A stretch of 64,000 nt of DNA from positions 1,736,001-1,800,000 of the forward strand of contig NZ_JABBFX010000001.1 in assembly GCF_012927085.1 (NCBI RefSeq). The letters are read 5' to 3'. The DNA is from Ramlibacter agri (lineage in GTDB: Bacteria > Pseudomonadota > Gammaproteobacteria > Burkholderiales > Burkholderiaceae_C). A program made the translations under genes and the position numbers. Under the pieces are notes generated by a model, which was not told where the DNA came from, searched no databases, and was given only the letters and a program-made list of their open reading frames with translations. Shown one piece after another: positions 28,249-39,239 of this stretch (within the stretch, counting starts at the first letter, position 1; the number at the start of each line of letters is the position of its first letter).

Positions 28249-29895
28249 ATGAACCGAGGCAAGGTTAGGCCGCGGCTGCCGCGGCCCGCGGCCCTGGCCG
28301 CGCTGATGGCGCTGGCCACCGGCGCCGCCACCGCCCAGTCCCCCGCTCCGGCAGCCGGCGCCGCGCCGGCCACACCGCCGATGGCGTCGCCGGCCGCGCC
28401 AGCCGTGTTCCCCATCCGCGGCTTCGTCATCGAAGGCGAGAACCCGATCGGCGAGGCCGAGGCCAGCCGCGCGCTCGCGCCCTACGTCCGCCCCGACGCC
28501 ACGCTCGAAACCCTGCAGCAGGCCACCGCTGCCCTCGAGAAGGCGCTGCGCGACGCCGGCTACGGCCTGCACCGCGTCGCCTTGCCGCCGCAGGAAGTGG
28601 GCGCCACGGTGAAGCTGAACATCGTGAAGTTCACGATCGGCAAGGTGGAAATCGAAGGCCGGCAGATCTACAGCGAGGCCAACATCCGCCACACCGTGCC
28701 GGAGCTGCGCGAAAACGAGAGCCCCAATTTCAAGCGCCTGGCCATCCAGACGGCCATCGCCAACGAGAACCCGAACAAGCAGATCCAGGTGGGCCTGCGC
28801 GAGTCCGAGGAGCCGGACCACATCGACGCCAGCATCAACGTGCGCGAGCAGCGGCCCTGGACCTTCGGCGCCTCGCTGTCCAACGCGGGCACCAAGGAAA
28901 CCGGCCGCGACCGCTTCACGGTGTACGGCGGCCACACCAACCTGTTCGACCTCGACCACCAGGTCGTCTTCGCCTACACCACCTCGTTCGAGTCGATGGA
29001 CGACGTGCGGCAGTTCGGCCTGGCCTACAAGGTGCCGCTGTACGAATACGGCGGCGTGATCGGCGCGAGCTACACCAACTCCGACGTGGTCGGCGACTTC
29101 GGCAGCTTCCGCAGCACCGGCGCCGGCCAGACCTTCGGGCTCACCTACACCTGGTACCTGCCGCCCCAGGGCGGCCGCCGCAGCTACGTCACCTTCGGCT
29201 TCGACGACAAGGTGTTCGACGCCTCGAAGGTCAACGACACGCTCGTGCCGGGCGCGCTGGATCGCCGCAGCCGGCCGCTTTCGGTCGGTTACACCGCCCG
29301 CACCGAGACCGACACCACGGTGTGGGGCTACGACGTCTCGCTGGCGGCCAACACCGGCACCGGCGACCACAACGACCTCGCCTCCTACCAGAGCGAGGAC
29401 CCGCGGATCGAGACGGTGCACTGGAAGGCCGTGCGCGGCGGCGGCAGCTATGCCTCGCAGCTCACCGGCGGCTGGCTGTGGACGGCGCGCGGCCTGTACC
29501 AGTACAGCCCGGACGTGCTGATCTCCGGCGAGCAGTTCGGCCTGGGCGGCGTCAGTTCCGTGCGCGGCACCGAAATCGAGCGGCCGATCTCCGGCGACTC
29601 CGGCGTGTCCGCGACCCTGGAGGTCAGCACGCCCGAGGTGTTCCCCGGGCTGCGCTTCCTCGGCTTCATGGACGGCGGCTACCTCTGGAACAACCAGCCC
29701 AACGGCACCACCAAGCCAGCTAGCGATCGCATCGCCAGCCTCGGCCTGGGCTTCCGCTACCTGAAGGGCAACTTCAGCTTCTCGGCGGATTACGGCCGGC
29801 TGGTGGTGGGCAGCAAGGTGCCGCTGGCGTTCAACAGTTCGTCGCCGCAGAGCGGGGAAGACCGGTTCTACGTGAACCTCGGCGTTCGCTTCTGA
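28249..29895 (+). CDS. TpsB/ShlB-type two-partner-secretion outer-membrane transporter
   Basis: 548-residue outer-membrane protein. A signal peptide (about 1-30, ending ATAQ) is followed by an Ala/Pro linker. A POTRA_2-type domain (VFPIRGFVIEGENPIGEAEASRAL...GYGLHRVALPPQEV) and a second POTRA precede a 16-strand-type barrel from about residue 200. The conserved loop motif of the family, VRGxxxxxxxGD, reads VRGTEIERPISGDSG. It ends in an aromatic beta strand (FYVNLGVRF), the BAM signal. ATG at MNRGKVR was chosen for the signal. No TpsA exoprotein is visible in the window. Confidence 0.87.
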   Translation: MNRGKVRPRLPRPAALAALMALATGAATAQSPAPAAGAAPATPPMASPAAPAVFPIRGFVIEGENPIGEAEASRALAPYVRPDATLETLQQATAALEKALRDAGYGLHRVALPPQEVGATVKLNIVKFTIGKVEIEGRQIYSEANIRHTVPELRENESPNFKRLAIQTAIANENPNKQIQVGLRESEEPDHIDASINVREQRPWTFGASLSNAGTKETGRDRFTVYGGHTNLFDLDHQVVFAYTTSFESMDDVRQFGLAYKVPLYEYGGVIGASYTNSDVVGDFGSFRSTGAGQTFGLTYTWYLPPQGGRRSYVTFGFDDKVFDASKVNDTLVPGALDRRSRPLSVGYTARTETDTTVWGYDVSLAANTGTGDHNDLASYQSEDPRIETVHWKAVRGGGSYASQLTGGWLWTARGLYQYSPDVLISGEQFGLGGVSSVRGTEIERPISGDSGVSATLEVSTPEVFPGLRFLGFMDGGYLWNNQPNGTTKPASDRIASLGLGFRYLKGNFSFSADYGRLVVGSKVPLAFNSSSPQSGEDRFYVNLGVRF

Positions 29896-29930
29896 CGTCC
29901 CGGGTGCTGGCCACGCCCTACACTCGGGGC

Positions 29931-30347
29931 ATGGCCGGCCTGCGCAACGACACTCCCGCCCCCGAATCCATCACCCTGCACGAGCGCTCGCGCGTGCTGG
30001 AGATCGGCTTCGCCGACGGCAACACCTTCCGCATTCCCTTCGAGCTGATGCGCGTGTATTCGCCTTCGGCCGAAGTACAGGGCCACGGCCCGGGCCAGGA
30101 GGTGCTGCAGACCGGCAAGCGCGACGTGGCGGTCGTGCAACTGGAGCCGGTCGGCAACTACGCCGTCAAGCCGACCTTCAGCGACGGCCACGACAGCGGC
30201 CTGTTTACCTGGGATTACCTGTATTTCCTGGGCAGCCAGCAGGCGCAGTTGTGGCAGGACTACGAACGCCGCCTGCAGGACGCCGGCGTGGACCGCGATG
30301 CGCCGATGGCGCCCAAGGGCCACGGCGACCACGCCTGCGGCCATTGA
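29931..30347 (+). CDS. DUF971 family protein
   Basis: 138-residue protein whose fold matches the N-terminal domain of gamma-butyrobetaine hydroxylases (DUF971): [17 protein letters not shown], then [19 protein letters not shown], and the conserved [21 protein letters not shown] with likely ligand residues. The C-terminus is His-rich (HGDHACGH). The gene precedes ubiE by 13 nt. In betaproteobacteria this order is common, which suggests a link to ubiquinone or Fe-S biology, but the function is unknown. Confidence 0.85.
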   Translation: MAGLRNDTPAPESITLHERSRVLEIGFADGNTFRIPFELMRVYSPSAEVQGHGPGQEVLQTGKRDVAVVQLEPVGNYAVKPTFSDGHDSGLFTWDYLYFLGSQQAQLWQDYERRLQDAGVDRDAPMAPKGHGDHACGH

Positions 30348-30360
30348 AAGAACAAACACG

Positions 30361-31092
30361 ATGAGCAAGACCCATTTCGGCTACGAGACCGTCGAAGAGC
30401 GCGAGAAGGCGCGGCGCGTGCGCGGCGTGTTCGATTCCGTGGCGCCCAGCTACGACCGGATGAACGACCTGATGTCGCTGGGCCTGCACCGCGCCTGGAA
30501 GGCCTTCACGGTGCTGGTGGCCGACATCCGCCCGGGCCACCGTGTCCTGGACATCGCCGGCGGCACCGGCGACCTGGCCCAGGCATTTGCGCGCAAGGTG
30601 GGCCCGAGCGGGATGGTGGTGCACACCGACATCAACGCTTCGATGTTGCGCGTGGGACGCGACCGGCTGCTCGATGCCGGCCTGGTCCTGCCGACGACCG
30701 TGTGCGACGCGGAGAAACTGCCTTTCGCGCCCGAGAGCTTCGACCGCGTCAGCGTGGGCTTCGGCCTGCGCAACATGACCCACAAGGACCAGGCGCTCGC
30801 CGAGATGCACCGGGTATTGAAACCCGGCGGCAAGCTGCTGGTGCTGGAGTTTTCCAAGGTGGCGCGCCCCTTGGAAAAGGCGTATGACTGGTACTCGTTC
30901 AACGTGCTGCCGCGGCTGGGCCGGCTGGTGGCTGGCGACGAGTCCAGCTACCGCTACCTGGCTGAATCGATCCGCATGCATCCGGGCCAGGAGGAACTCA
31001 AGGCCATGATGAAGAAGGGCGGTTTCGGGCACGTGGACTATCACAACCTCACGGGAGGTGTGGCGGCACTGCATGTTGCAATCAAGTGCTGA
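30361..31092 (+). CDS. ubiE: Ubiquinone/menaquinone C-methyltransferase
   Basis: SAM-dependent C-methyltransferase of ubiquinone synthesis, 243 residues (E. coli 251). The start [11 protein letters not shown] is the family's. The [21 protein letters not shown] motif is at 24-44, and the SAM motif [12 protein letters not shown] at 62-73. The [32 protein letters not shown] segment is diagnostic. It heads a run with Tim44-like, ubiJ and ubiB. Confidence 0.96.
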   Translation: MSKTHFGYETVEEREKARRVRGVFDSVAPSYDRMNDLMSLGLHRAWKAFTVLVADIRPGHRVLDIAGGTGDLAQAFARKVGPSGMVVHTDINASMLRVGRDRLLDAGLVLPTTVCDAEKLPFAPESFDRVSVGFGLRNMTHKDQALAEMHRVLKPGGKLLVLEFSKVARPLEKAYDWYSFNVLPRLGRLVAGDESSYRYLAESIRMHPGQEELKAMMKKGGFGHVDYHNLTGGVAALHVAIKC

Positions 31093-31131
31093 GCCCGCAG
31101 TTGGGGGGACAAAGTGCAAGGAGCTAGGCCC

Positions 31132-32097
31132 ATGAAAAAGATCTTCGGCATCCTGCTGGTGGCGGTGCTGGCGCTGGGCGCGCTGGACGCCGATGCGGCG
31201 CGGCGCCTGGGCGGCGGTGGCTCGCTCGGCCGGCAATCTTCCAACGTCACGCAGCGCCAGGCGCAACCGGCGCCGGCCGCGCCCACGCAGGCCGCGCCGA
31301 GCAACGGCATGCAGCAGCCGGGCGCCGCTCCGAGCGCCGCGCAGACGCTGCCGCAGCGCCGTCCCTGGGGCGGCATCCTCGGCGGCATCGCCGCCGGCCT
31401 GGGCCTGGCCTGGCTGGCCAACACCCTGGGCCTGGGCCCGGCCTTCGGCCAGTTCCTGGTGTTCGCGCTGATCGCGCTGGTGCTGTTCGTCGTGTTCGGG
31501 ATGATGCTGCGCCGGCGCACGCCGCAGGCGCAGGGTCCGGGCTGGCAGGGCTCCACCGTGGACAACCCGCTGCAGCCGCGCGTGTACAACCCGGAGAAGG
31601 TGGGCAACGACGCCTCGGCCCGGCCCTGGGAACACGCCGGCTCCGGCATCCGCATCGGCTCCGGCCTGGAGCCCATGCCGCCCGCGGGCCTGTCCGGCTC
31701 GCAGAACTGGGGCGTGCCGGCCGGCTTCGACGCGGACGGTTTCCTGACGGCCGCCAAGCGCAACTTCGTGACCCTGCAGGACGCCTGGGACCGCGGCGAC
31801 CTGAAGTCGCTGCGCAGCATGATGACCGACGGCATGCTGCGCGAGATCTCCGCCCAGCTCGGCGAGCGCGAGCGCCAGCCGGCCGGCCCGCAGAAGACCG
31901 AGGTGGTGATGCTCGAGGCGCAACTGCTCGGGATCGAGGAGATGGCCGGCGAGTGGATGGCCAGCGTGGAGTTCTCCGGCATGATCCGCGAGGACGTCTC
32001 GGCCGGGCCCAGCCCCTTCCGCGAGGTCTGGAACATGACCAAGCCCAAGGACGGCTCGCAGGGCTGGCTGGTCGCCGGAGTGCAAGCGCTCCAGTAG
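31132..32097 (+). CDS. Tim44-like domain protein
   Basis: 321 residues. The N-terminal signal/anchor is MKKIFGILLVAVLALGALDADAA. A low-complexity Ala/Gln/Pro stretch follows (about 35-75), then two membrane segments (about 83-125: GGILGGIAAGLGLAWLANTLGL and FLVFALIALVLFVVFGMML), and a Tim44 domain (about 190-320) beginning GFLTAAKRNFVTLQDAWDRGDLKSLRSMMT. The start has AAGGAG 8 nt upstream. It lies between ubiE and ubiJ, so a role near the inner-membrane ubiquinone assembly is likely by context only. Confidence 0.85.
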   Translation: MKKIFGILLVAVLALGALDADAARRLGGGGSLGRQSSNVTQRQAQPAPAAPTQAAPSNGMQQPGAAPSAAQTLPQRRPWGGILGGIAAGLGLAWLANTLGLGPAFGQFLVFALIALVLFVVFGMMLRRRTPQAQGPGWQGSTVDNPLQPRVYNPEKVGNDASARPWEHAGSGIRIGSGLEPMPPAGLSGSQNWGVPAGFDADGFLTAAKRNFVTLQDAWDRGDLKSLRSMMTDGMLREISAQLGERERQPAGPQKTEVVMLEAQLLGIEEMAGEWMASVEFSGMIREDVSAGPSPFREVWNMTKPKDGSQGWLVAGVQALQ

Positions 32098-32104
32098 GTC
32101 GGGT

Positions 32105-32161
32105 GTTGAGCGTTGGGCGTTCAGCGGGTCCCCAAACGCTCAACGCCAAACGCTCGACGCC
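32105..32161. repeat. GAGCGTT-type hairpin repeat (copy 2)
   Basis: The 17-bp arms GTTGAGCGTTGGGCGTT and AACGCCAAACGCTCGAC pair at 15 of 17 positions. The loop holds a further unit, AACGCTCAACG. It occupies almost the whole 75-nt gap before ubiJ. Same units as at 15574-15639. Confidence 0.7.
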
Positions 32162-32172
32162 ATAATCGCGGG

Positions 32173-32751
32173 ATGTCTGCCACATCCCCCGCCTCCTTCT
32201 TCGACCAGCTGTTCGACCGCGTCGGCCAGCTGCTGCAGCCCCCGCCCTGGCTGGTCGAGGAACTGCAGCGGCGGCTGGTCCTCACGCTTAACCACGTCCT
32301 GCAGCAGGAACCCGAGGCGCAGGCGCGCCTGAAGCGCCAGTCCGGCCGGATGGTCGAGGCGCGCTGGCGCGTCTTCACCGTGCGCCTGCAGGCCACGCCC
32401 GCCGGCCTGCTGGACCTGGGCTCGCCCAACCAGGTGCCCGACCTGCTGCTGACCGTCACCGAGGATTCGCCTTTCGCGCTGGCCACGGGCGCCGTGCGCG
32501 GCGAGAAGCCCGCCATCCGCATCGAAGGCGACGTGCAGCTGGCCGCCGAGGTGCAGTGGCTGGTCGACCACGTCCGCTGGGATATCGAGGAAGACCTCGC
32601 GCGGGTGTTCGGCGACGCCCCGGCCCACGCCATCGGCCAGGTGCTGCGCCGCATGGGCGAGGCCGTGCGCCGCTTCGCCGGCGGCGCCCAGGCCAGCGGC
32701 CCCGACAACGGCACGGTGCCCCCGGCGGGCCCGGGGCAGGCGGGCGGATGA
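32173..32751 (+). CDS. ubiJ: Ubiquinone biosynthesis accessory factor UbiJ (SCP2 domain)
   Basis: 192-residue SCP2-fold protein that binds ubiquinone precursors in the Ubi complex. The SCP2 domain (about 30-125) contains [27 protein letters not shown], and the C-terminal segment ([30 protein letters not shown]) is typical of UbiJ. A low-complexity tail (about 170-192) follows. The gene overlaps ubiB by 4 nt (ATGA), as expected for a conserved ubiJ-ubiB pair. Confidence 0.88.
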   Translation: MSATSPASFFDQLFDRVGQLLQPPPWLVEELQRRLVLTLNHVLQQEPEAQARLKRQSGRMVEARWRVFTVRLQATPAGLLDLGSPNQVPDLLLTVTEDSPFALATGAVRGEKPAIRIEGDVQLAAEVQWLVDHVRWDIEEDLARVFGDAPAHAIGQVLRRMGEAVRRFAGGAQASGPDNGTVPPAGPGQAGG

Positions 32752-34307
32752 CGCGGTATTTCCGCGCCGTCTTCATCCTCTGGGTGATCCTGCGCTACGG
32801 GCTGGACGAGCTGGTGCTCTCCGGCTTCCGGCTGCGCGGGCTGGCCCGGGTGGTGACCTTCGGCCGCAAGCTCGACGCCCCCCGCGGCCAGCGCTTGCGC
32901 CAGGCCCTGGAGCACCTGGGCCCCATCTTCGTCAAGTTCGGCCAGGTGCTGTCCACCCGGCGCGACCTGATGCCGCCCGACGTGGCCGACGAGCTCGCGC
33001 TGCTGCAGGACCGCGTGCCGCCCTTCCCCTCGGAGGTGGCCATCGCCACCATCGAGCGCGCCTTCCGCCGGCCGCTGGACGCCGTGTTCGAGACCTTCGA
33101 CCGCGAGCCGGTGGCCAGCGCCTCCATCGCGCAGGTGCACTTCGCCACCCTGCGCACGCGCGACGGCCAGCTGCGCGAAGTGGCCGTGAAGGTGCTGCGG
33201 CCCGGGATGCTGCCGGTGATCGACAAGGACATCGACCTGATGCGAATGATGGCGCGCTGGGTCGAGAACCTGTCGCACGACGCCCGCCGGCTGAAGCCGC
33301 GCGAGGTGGTGGCCGAGTTCGACAAGTACCTGCACGACGAGCTGGACCTGGTGCGCGAGGCGGCCAACGCCGCGCAGCTGCGCCGGAACATGACCGGCCT
33401 GCACCTCGTGATGATCCCGGAGATGTACTGGGACTTCGTGCATCCCGAGGTGATGGTGATGGAGCGCATGAACGGCGTTCCCATCAGCCAGGCCGAGCGC
33501 CTGACGGCCGCCGGCGTCGACCTGCGCCAGCTGGCGCGCGACGGCGTCACCATCTTCTTCACCCAGGTGTTCCGCGACGGCTTCTTCCACGCCGACATGC
33601 ACCCGGGCAACATCCAGGTGAGCCTGGAGCCGGGCACGTTCGGCCGCTACATCTCGCTGGACTTCGGCATCATCGGCACGCTGACCGAGCACGACAAGGA
33701 GTACCTGGCGCAGAACTTCACGGCCTTCTTCCGGCGCGACTACAAGCGGGTGGCGGAGCTGCACATCGAGTCCGGCTGGGTGCCGCCCGGCACCCGGGTC
33801 GACGAGCTGGAGGGGGCGATCCGCACCGTCTGCGAGCCTTACTTCGACCGGCCGCTGAAGGAGCTGTCGCTGGGCATGGTGCTGATGCGCCTGTTCCAGA
33901 CCTCGCGCCGCTTCAACGTGGAGATCCAGCCCCAGCTGGTGCTGCTGCAGAAGACGCTGCTGAACATCGAAGGCCTGGGTCGGCAGCTGGACCCGAACCT
34001 GGACCTGTGGAGCACGGCCAAGCCCTTCCTGGAGCGCTGGATGCTGGACCAGGTGGGTCCGCAAAAGCTGTGGCAGGAGCTGCGCGACCAGGCGCCGCGC
34101 TACGCCAAGATCCTGCCGGAACTCCCGCACATGGTGCACCAGTACCTGAAGAAGGAACGCGGCATCATGAAGCGGGATGCCGACGAACTGATGGCGGAAT
34201 TGAAGAAGACGAACCGCCTGCTGCAGGCGATGATCCACATCGTCCTGATCGGCTTCTTCGGCGCCGTGCTGGCGGCGCTGCTGGCCCTGCGGTATTTCTC
34301 GTCTTGA
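32748..34307 (+). CDS. ubiB: Ubiquinone biosynthesis atypical kinase-like protein UbiB
   Basis: 519-residue inner-membrane protein of the ADCK/UbiB family needed for ubiquinone synthesis. Landmarks are the KxGQ motif K63-F-G-Q, the Ala-rich loop [10 protein letters not shown], nucleotide-site Lys in [18 protein letters not shown] (catalytic-loop equivalent) and LDFGIIG (DFG equivalent). The C-terminus has a hydrophobic hairpin or membrane segment ([20 protein letters not shown]). The ATG overlaps the ubiJ stop. Length and motif set are as in E. coli UbiB. Confidence 0.95.
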   Translation: MTRYFRAVFILWVILRYGLDELVLSGFRLRGLARVVTFGRKLDAPRGQRLRQALEHLGPIFVKFGQVLSTRRDLMPPDVADELALLQDRVPPFPSEVAIATIERAFRRPLDAVFETFDREPVASASIAQVHFATLRTRDGQLREVAVKVLRPGMLPVIDKDIDLMRMMARWVENLSHDARRLKPREVVAEFDKYLHDELDLVREAANAAQLRRNMTGLHLVMIPEMYWDFVHPEVMVMERMNGVPISQAERLTAAGVDLRQLARDGVTIFFTQVFRDGFFHADMHPGNIQVSLEPGTFGRYISLDFGIIGTLTEHDKEYLAQNFTAFFRRDYKRVAELHIESGWVPPGTRVDELEGAIRTVCEPYFDRPLKELSLGMVLMRLFQTSRRFNVEIQPQLVLLQKTLLNIEGLGRQLDPNLDLWSTAKPFLERWMLDQVGPQKLWQELRDQAPRYAKILPELPHMVHQYLKKERGIMKRDADELMAELKKTNRLLQAMIHIVLIGFFGAVLAALLALRYFSS

Positions 34308-34369
34308 GCCCCGTCAACGGTTGGGCATAATCCGGCTGCCCGTGGAGGGGCTGCTTGGGGGACCATCGG

Positions 34370-35839
34370 ATGAATATCACGCTCGTCGTCTTCGTGGTGC
34401 TGTACCTGCTCGGCACCCTCGGAATCGGCGTCTGGGCCGGCACGCGGATCCACAACACCACGGACTTCGCCATCGCCGGCCGCCGGCTGCCGCTGATCAT
34501 GGTGGTGACCACCACCTTCGCCACCTGGTTCGGTGCCGAGACCGTCATGGGCATCCCGGCGCGCTTCGTCCAGGGTGGCCTGAACGCGATCGTGGAAGAC
34601 CCGTTCGGGGCCGGCACCTGCCTGATCCTGGTGGGCCTGTTCTTCGCGGCCAAGCTTTACAAGCAGAACCTGCTGACCATCGGCGACTTCTACCGCCAGC
34701 GCTTCGGCCGCGGCATCGAGGTGTTCTGCTCCGGCGTCATCATCCTCAGCTACCTGGGCTGGGTCGCCGCGCAGATCACGGCGCTGGGTCTGGTGTTCTC
34801 GGTGCTGACCGACGGCGCCATGAGCGAGAAGGCCGGCATGATCGTCGGCACGATGGCGGTGCTGGTCTACGTGGTGATCGGCGGCTTCCTGGCCGTGGCC
34901 TGGACCGACTTCATCCAGATGATCGTGCTGGTGATCGGCCTTTCCGTCATCGCCTTCTTCTCGGCCGACCTGGCCGGCGGTGCCGGCAAGGTCCTCGACA
35001 TGGCCAGCCACAAGGAGCTGTGGAACTTCTTCCCGGCGCCCAAGTTCACCGACATGGCGTTCTTCGTGGCGGCCGGCCTGACGATGATGCTCGGCTCCAT
35101 CCCGCAGCAGGACGTGTTCCAGCGCGTGATGTCCGCCAAGGACTCCAACACGGCCCGGGCCGGCGCGGTGATCGGCGGCGTGTCGTACATCCTGTTCGCC
35201 TTCGTGCCGATGTTCATCGTGGCCAGCGCGGTCGTCGTCATGGGGGACAGCGCGATGGAGCTGGCGAAGAACGACTACCAGAAGGTGCTGCCCACCTTCG
35301 TGCTGACGAAGATGCCGCTGGTGATGCAGATCCTGTTCTTCGGGGCGCTGCTGTCCGCCATCAAGAGCACGTCCTCCGCGACCTTGCTGGCGCCTTCGAC
35401 CAGCTTCGTGGAGAACATCCTGAAGAACCTGCGCCCGGGCATGAAGGACAAGCAGCAGCTGTTCGCCATGCGGGCCACGATCGTGATCTTCACGGGCCTG
35501 GTGCTGGTCTATGCGATCTCGATGCAAGGCACCCCCATTTACGAACTGGTGTCCGCCGCCTACCAGGTGACGCTGGTCGGCGCCTTCGTGCCGCTGGTGA
35601 TGGGCCTGTACTGGAAGCGGGCGACCACCCAGGGCGCCATCTTCTCCGTGGCGCTGGGCGTGGCGGTCTGGATCCTGTTCTTCCCGCAGGTGAACGAGCC
35701 CCTGTCCAGGATGTTCCCGCAGCAGCTGGCCGGCCTGGTCGCCGCCTTCGTGGGCATGATCGTGGGTTCGCTGGCGCCGCAGAAGCTGCGCAACCGCCAC
35801 GAGGCGGCTCATCACGTGGCCGGCCTGCCGGCGGCATAA
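34370..35839 (+). CDS. Sodium:solute symporter (SSS family)
   Basis: 489-residue inner-membrane transporter with about 13 membrane segments. SSS features are the N-terminal TTDFAIAGRRLPLIMVVTTTFATWFGAETV and the YVVIGGFLAVAWTDFIQMIVLVIG segment with the conserved W-T-D. The GALLSAIKSTSSATLLAPSTSFVEN segment contributes the Na2-site helix (S-S-A-T). The ATG at MNITLVV was chosen with GGGGGA about 7 nt upstream. The solute is not readable. It separates ubiB from the fmdB operon. Confidence 0.88.
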   Translation: MNITLVVFVVLYLLGTLGIGVWAGTRIHNTTDFAIAGRRLPLIMVVTTTFATWFGAETVMGIPARFVQGGLNAIVEDPFGAGTCLILVGLFFAAKLYKQNLLTIGDFYRQRFGRGIEVFCSGVIILSYLGWVAAQITALGLVFSVLTDGAMSEKAGMIVGTMAVLVYVVIGGFLAVAWTDFIQMIVLVIGLSVIAFFSADLAGGAGKVLDMASHKELWNFFPAPKFTDMAFFVAAGLTMMLGSIPQQDVFQRVMSAKDSNTARAGAVIGGVSYILFAFVPMFIVASAVVVMGDSAMELAKNDYQKVLPTFVLTKMPLVMQILFFGALLSAIKSTSSATLLAPSTSFVENILKNLRPGMKDKQQLFAMRATIVIFTGLVLVYAISMQGTPIYELVSAAYQVTLVGAFVPLVMGLYWKRATTQGAIFSVALGVAVWILFFPQVNEPLSRMFPQQLAGLVAAFVGMIVGSLAPQKLRNRHEAAHHVAGLPAA

Positions 35840-35848
35840 CGGGCGCAC

Positions 35849-35875
35849 GAGATCCTGGCTTCCGCCAGGATGACC
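35849..35875. repeat. REP-like hairpin (copy 2 of 3, GATGAC tail)
   Basis: An 8-bp perfect stem, ATCCTGGC / GCCAGGAT, with a TTCC loop is followed by GACC. It lies right after the symporter stop and merges into the larger inverted repeat at 35872-35917. Confidence 0.6.
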
Positions 35876-35917
35876 CCCTGGAACTCAACCCCTGGCCGGC
35901 TTGAGTTTCAGGGGGTC
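35872..35917. promoter_or_regulatory. 17-bp inverted repeat upstream of the fmdB-aspS promoter
   Basis: The arms GACCCCCTGGAACTCAA and TTGAGTTTCAGGGGGTC pair over 17 bp (16 Watson-Crick, one G-T) around a 12-nt loop. The right arm ends 3 nt before a TATAAT box and contains TTGAGT. It could be an operator, a factor-independent RNA hairpin ending the symporter mRNA (though no T-run follows), or a mobile repeat. Confidence 0.7.
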
Positions 35918-35926
35918 ACCTATAAT
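35901..35926 (+). promoter_or_regulatory. Candidate sigma-70 promoter of the fmdB-DUF502-aspS operon
   Basis: A perfect -10 hexamer, TATAAT, lies at 35921-35926, 36 nt before the fmdB ATG. The best -35 candidate is TTGAGT at 35901, but the spacer is only 14 nt; shifted alternatives (GCTTGA, 16 nt) match less well. The -35 region lies inside the inverted repeat. Confidence 0.55.
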
Positions 35927-35962
35927 TGAGGGCTTTGCACCACACGACCTCCTGACCTAGCC

Positions 35963-36292
35963 ATGCCCATCTACGCCTACAAGTGCGGCTCCTGTGGCCA
36001 TGCCAAGGACGTCCTGCAGAAGATCTCCGACGCCCCGCTGACGGCCTGCCCGTCGTGCGGCGCCGACACCTTCGCCAAGCAGATCACGGCGGCGGGCTTC
36101 CAGCTCAAGGGTTCCGGCTGGTACGCGACGGATTTCCGCGGTGGCTCCAGCGCCGGCTCGGCGGCCGCCGACAAGCCGGCGGACAAGCCCGCCGATTCCG
36201 GCAAGAGCGACAGCAGCTCCACCCCGGCGGCCAAGTCCGACGCCCCCAGCGCCTCGGCCGGCAGCTGCGGCGGCTCCTGCGCCTGCCACTGA
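35963..36292 (+). CDS. FmdB-family zinc ribbon protein
   Basis: 109-residue regulatory-type zinc ribbon: MPIYAYKC8GSC11 and AC29PSC32 bind one zinc. The N-terminal 60 residues are the conserved FmdB domain (QITAAGFQLKGSGWYATDF). The rest is a Ser/Ala/Lys/Asp low-complexity linker ending in a Cys/Gly/His cluster (CGGSCACH), which may be an extra metal site. It precedes DUF502 and aspS, a conserved order in betaproteobacteria. Confidence 0.9.
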   Translation: MPIYAYKCGSCGHAKDVLQKISDAPLTACPSCGADTFAKQITAAGFQLKGSGWYATDFRGGSSAGSAAADKPADKPADSGKSDSSSTPAAKSDAPSASAGSCGGSCACH

Positions 36293-36299
36293 CACCCCG

Positions 36300-36917
36300 A
36301 TGGCTGCCCTGCGCAAGTGGCTGCTGGCGGGGCTGCTCGTCATCGTCCCCGTGGCCATCACCGCAGCGGTGCTGCGGTGGGTCATCGATACGCTCGACCA
36401 GACGCTGCTGTTCCTGCCGGATGCCTGGAACCCCGACCGCCTGCTCGGCACGCACATCCCCGGATTCGGCGTCCTGCTGACCCTGGCGGTGCTGCTGGTC
36501 GTCGGCGCGGTCACCAGCAACTTCGTCGGCAAGAAGCTGGTCACCATCGGCGACCGCCTGGTCTCGCGCATCCCGGTGGTGCGCGGCATCTACTCCAGCG
36601 TGAAGCAGGTCTCGGACACGCTGTTCTCCGAGAGCGGCAATGCCTTCCGCACCGCCGTGCTGGTGCAGTGGCCGCGCGCCGACGTCTGGACCATCGGCTT
36701 CGTCACCGGCACGCCCGGCGGCGACGTCACCAACTACCTGCGCGGCGAGGAATTCGTCAGCGTGTACGTGCCCACCACGCCCAACCCCACGGGCGGGTAC
36801 TTCGTGATGCTGCGCAAGAGCGACTGCATCGAACTCAAGATGAGCGTGGACGACGCGCTCAAGTACGTCGTCTCGATGGGCGTCGTCTCCCCCCAACAGA
36901 AGATCACGCGGACCTGA
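36300..36917 (+). CDS. DUF502 family inner-membrane protein
   Basis: 205-residue predicted membrane protein. There are two transmembrane segments near the N-terminus ([22 protein letters not shown] and [23 protein letters not shown]). They are followed by DUF502 hallmarks [20 protein letters not shown] and [19 protein letters not shown]. It starts 7 nt after fmdB and is followed by aspS after 22 nt. The function is unknown; a DUF502 homologue in plants (COV) is membrane-bound. Confidence 0.88.
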   Translation: MAALRKWLLAGLLVIVPVAITAAVLRWVIDTLDQTLLFLPDAWNPDRLLGTHIPGFGVLLTLAVLLVVGAVTSNFVGKKLVTIGDRLVSRIPVVRGIYSSVKQVSDTLFSESGNAFRTAVLVQWPRADVWTIGFVTGTPGGDVTNYLRGEEFVSVYVPTTPNPTGGYFVMLRKSDCIELKMSVDDALKYVVSMGVVSPQQKITRT

Positions 36918-36939
36918 TTCCGCGTCAGCAAGGCTCCCC

Positions 36940-38736
<1,797 letters not shown>

Positions 38737-38757
38737 CACGGGCATGCGGCAGAATGA

Positions 38758-38781
38758 AAGGCACCTTCGGGTGCCTTTTTT
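38758..38781 (+). terminator. Rho-independent terminator after aspS
   Basis: The 8-bp stem AAGGCACC / GGTGCCTT with a TTCG tetraloop runs into six T. It ends the fmdB-DUF502-aspS unit only about 9 nt before the nudB ATG, so nudB must have its own promoter or depend on readthrough. Confidence 0.92.
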
Positions 38782-38789
38782 CTTGCCGC

Positions 38790-39239
38790 ATGCAGAGGCC
38801 TTTCAAGATCCCGCAATCCGTCCTGGTCGTCATCCACACGCCGGCGCTGGACGTGTTGCTGATCCATCGTGCCGATTCGCCCGGTTTCTGGCAGTCGGTC
38901 ACGGGATCGAAAGACCACGAGGACGAGGCGTTCGCGCAGACCGCGGCCCGCGAGGTGATGGAGGAGACCGCCATCGACGTCACGACCGGCCAGCTCAGCG
39001 ACTGGGATCTGGAAAACGTCTACGACATCTACCCGCATTACCTGCACCGCTACGCGCCGGGCATCACGCGCAACCGCGAGCACGTGTTCGGCCTGCGCGT
39101 GCCGGCCGGCACGCCGGTGACGCTGAACCCGCGCGAGCACACGGCTTACCAATGGTTGCCATGGCGGGAGGCGGCGGACACGTGCTTCTCCCCTTCCAAC
39201 GCCGAAGCGATCCTGATGCTGCCAGAATTCCAGACATGA
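38790..39239 (+). CDS. nudB: Dihydroneopterin triphosphate diphosphatase (NudB)
   Basis: 149-residue NUDIX hydrolase of folate synthesis, removing pyrophosphate from dihydroneopterin triphosphate. The Nudix box is GSKDHEDEAFAQTAAREV then MEETAID. NudB-type context residues are IPQSVLVVIHTPALDVLLIHR and GFWQSVTGS before the box, and REHTAYQWLPWREA near the end. Its position after aspS matches E. coli (aspS-nudB). It overlaps the next gene by 4 nt. folE, the preceding step of the pathway, is 6 kb away. Confidence 0.9.
   Translation: MQRPFKIPQSVLVVIHTPALDVLLIHRADSPGFWQSVTGSKDHEDEAFAQTAAREVMEETAIDVTTGQLSDWDLENVYDIYPHYLHRYAPGITRNREHVFGLRVPAGTPVTLNPREHTAYQWLPWREAADTCFSPSNAEAILMLPEFQT

Noticed and set aside
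30205..34238. Long minus-strand frames opposite ubiE, Tim44-like, ubiJ and ubiB
   Set aside because: Low-complexity His/Gln/Arg-rich translations spanning several well-supported plus-strand genes and their gaps; shadows.
34100..35848. 582-codon minus-strand frame opposite the sodium:solute symporter
   Set aside because: Extremely His/Asp/Gln rich, as expected from the reverse complement of membrane-protein codons; no domain.
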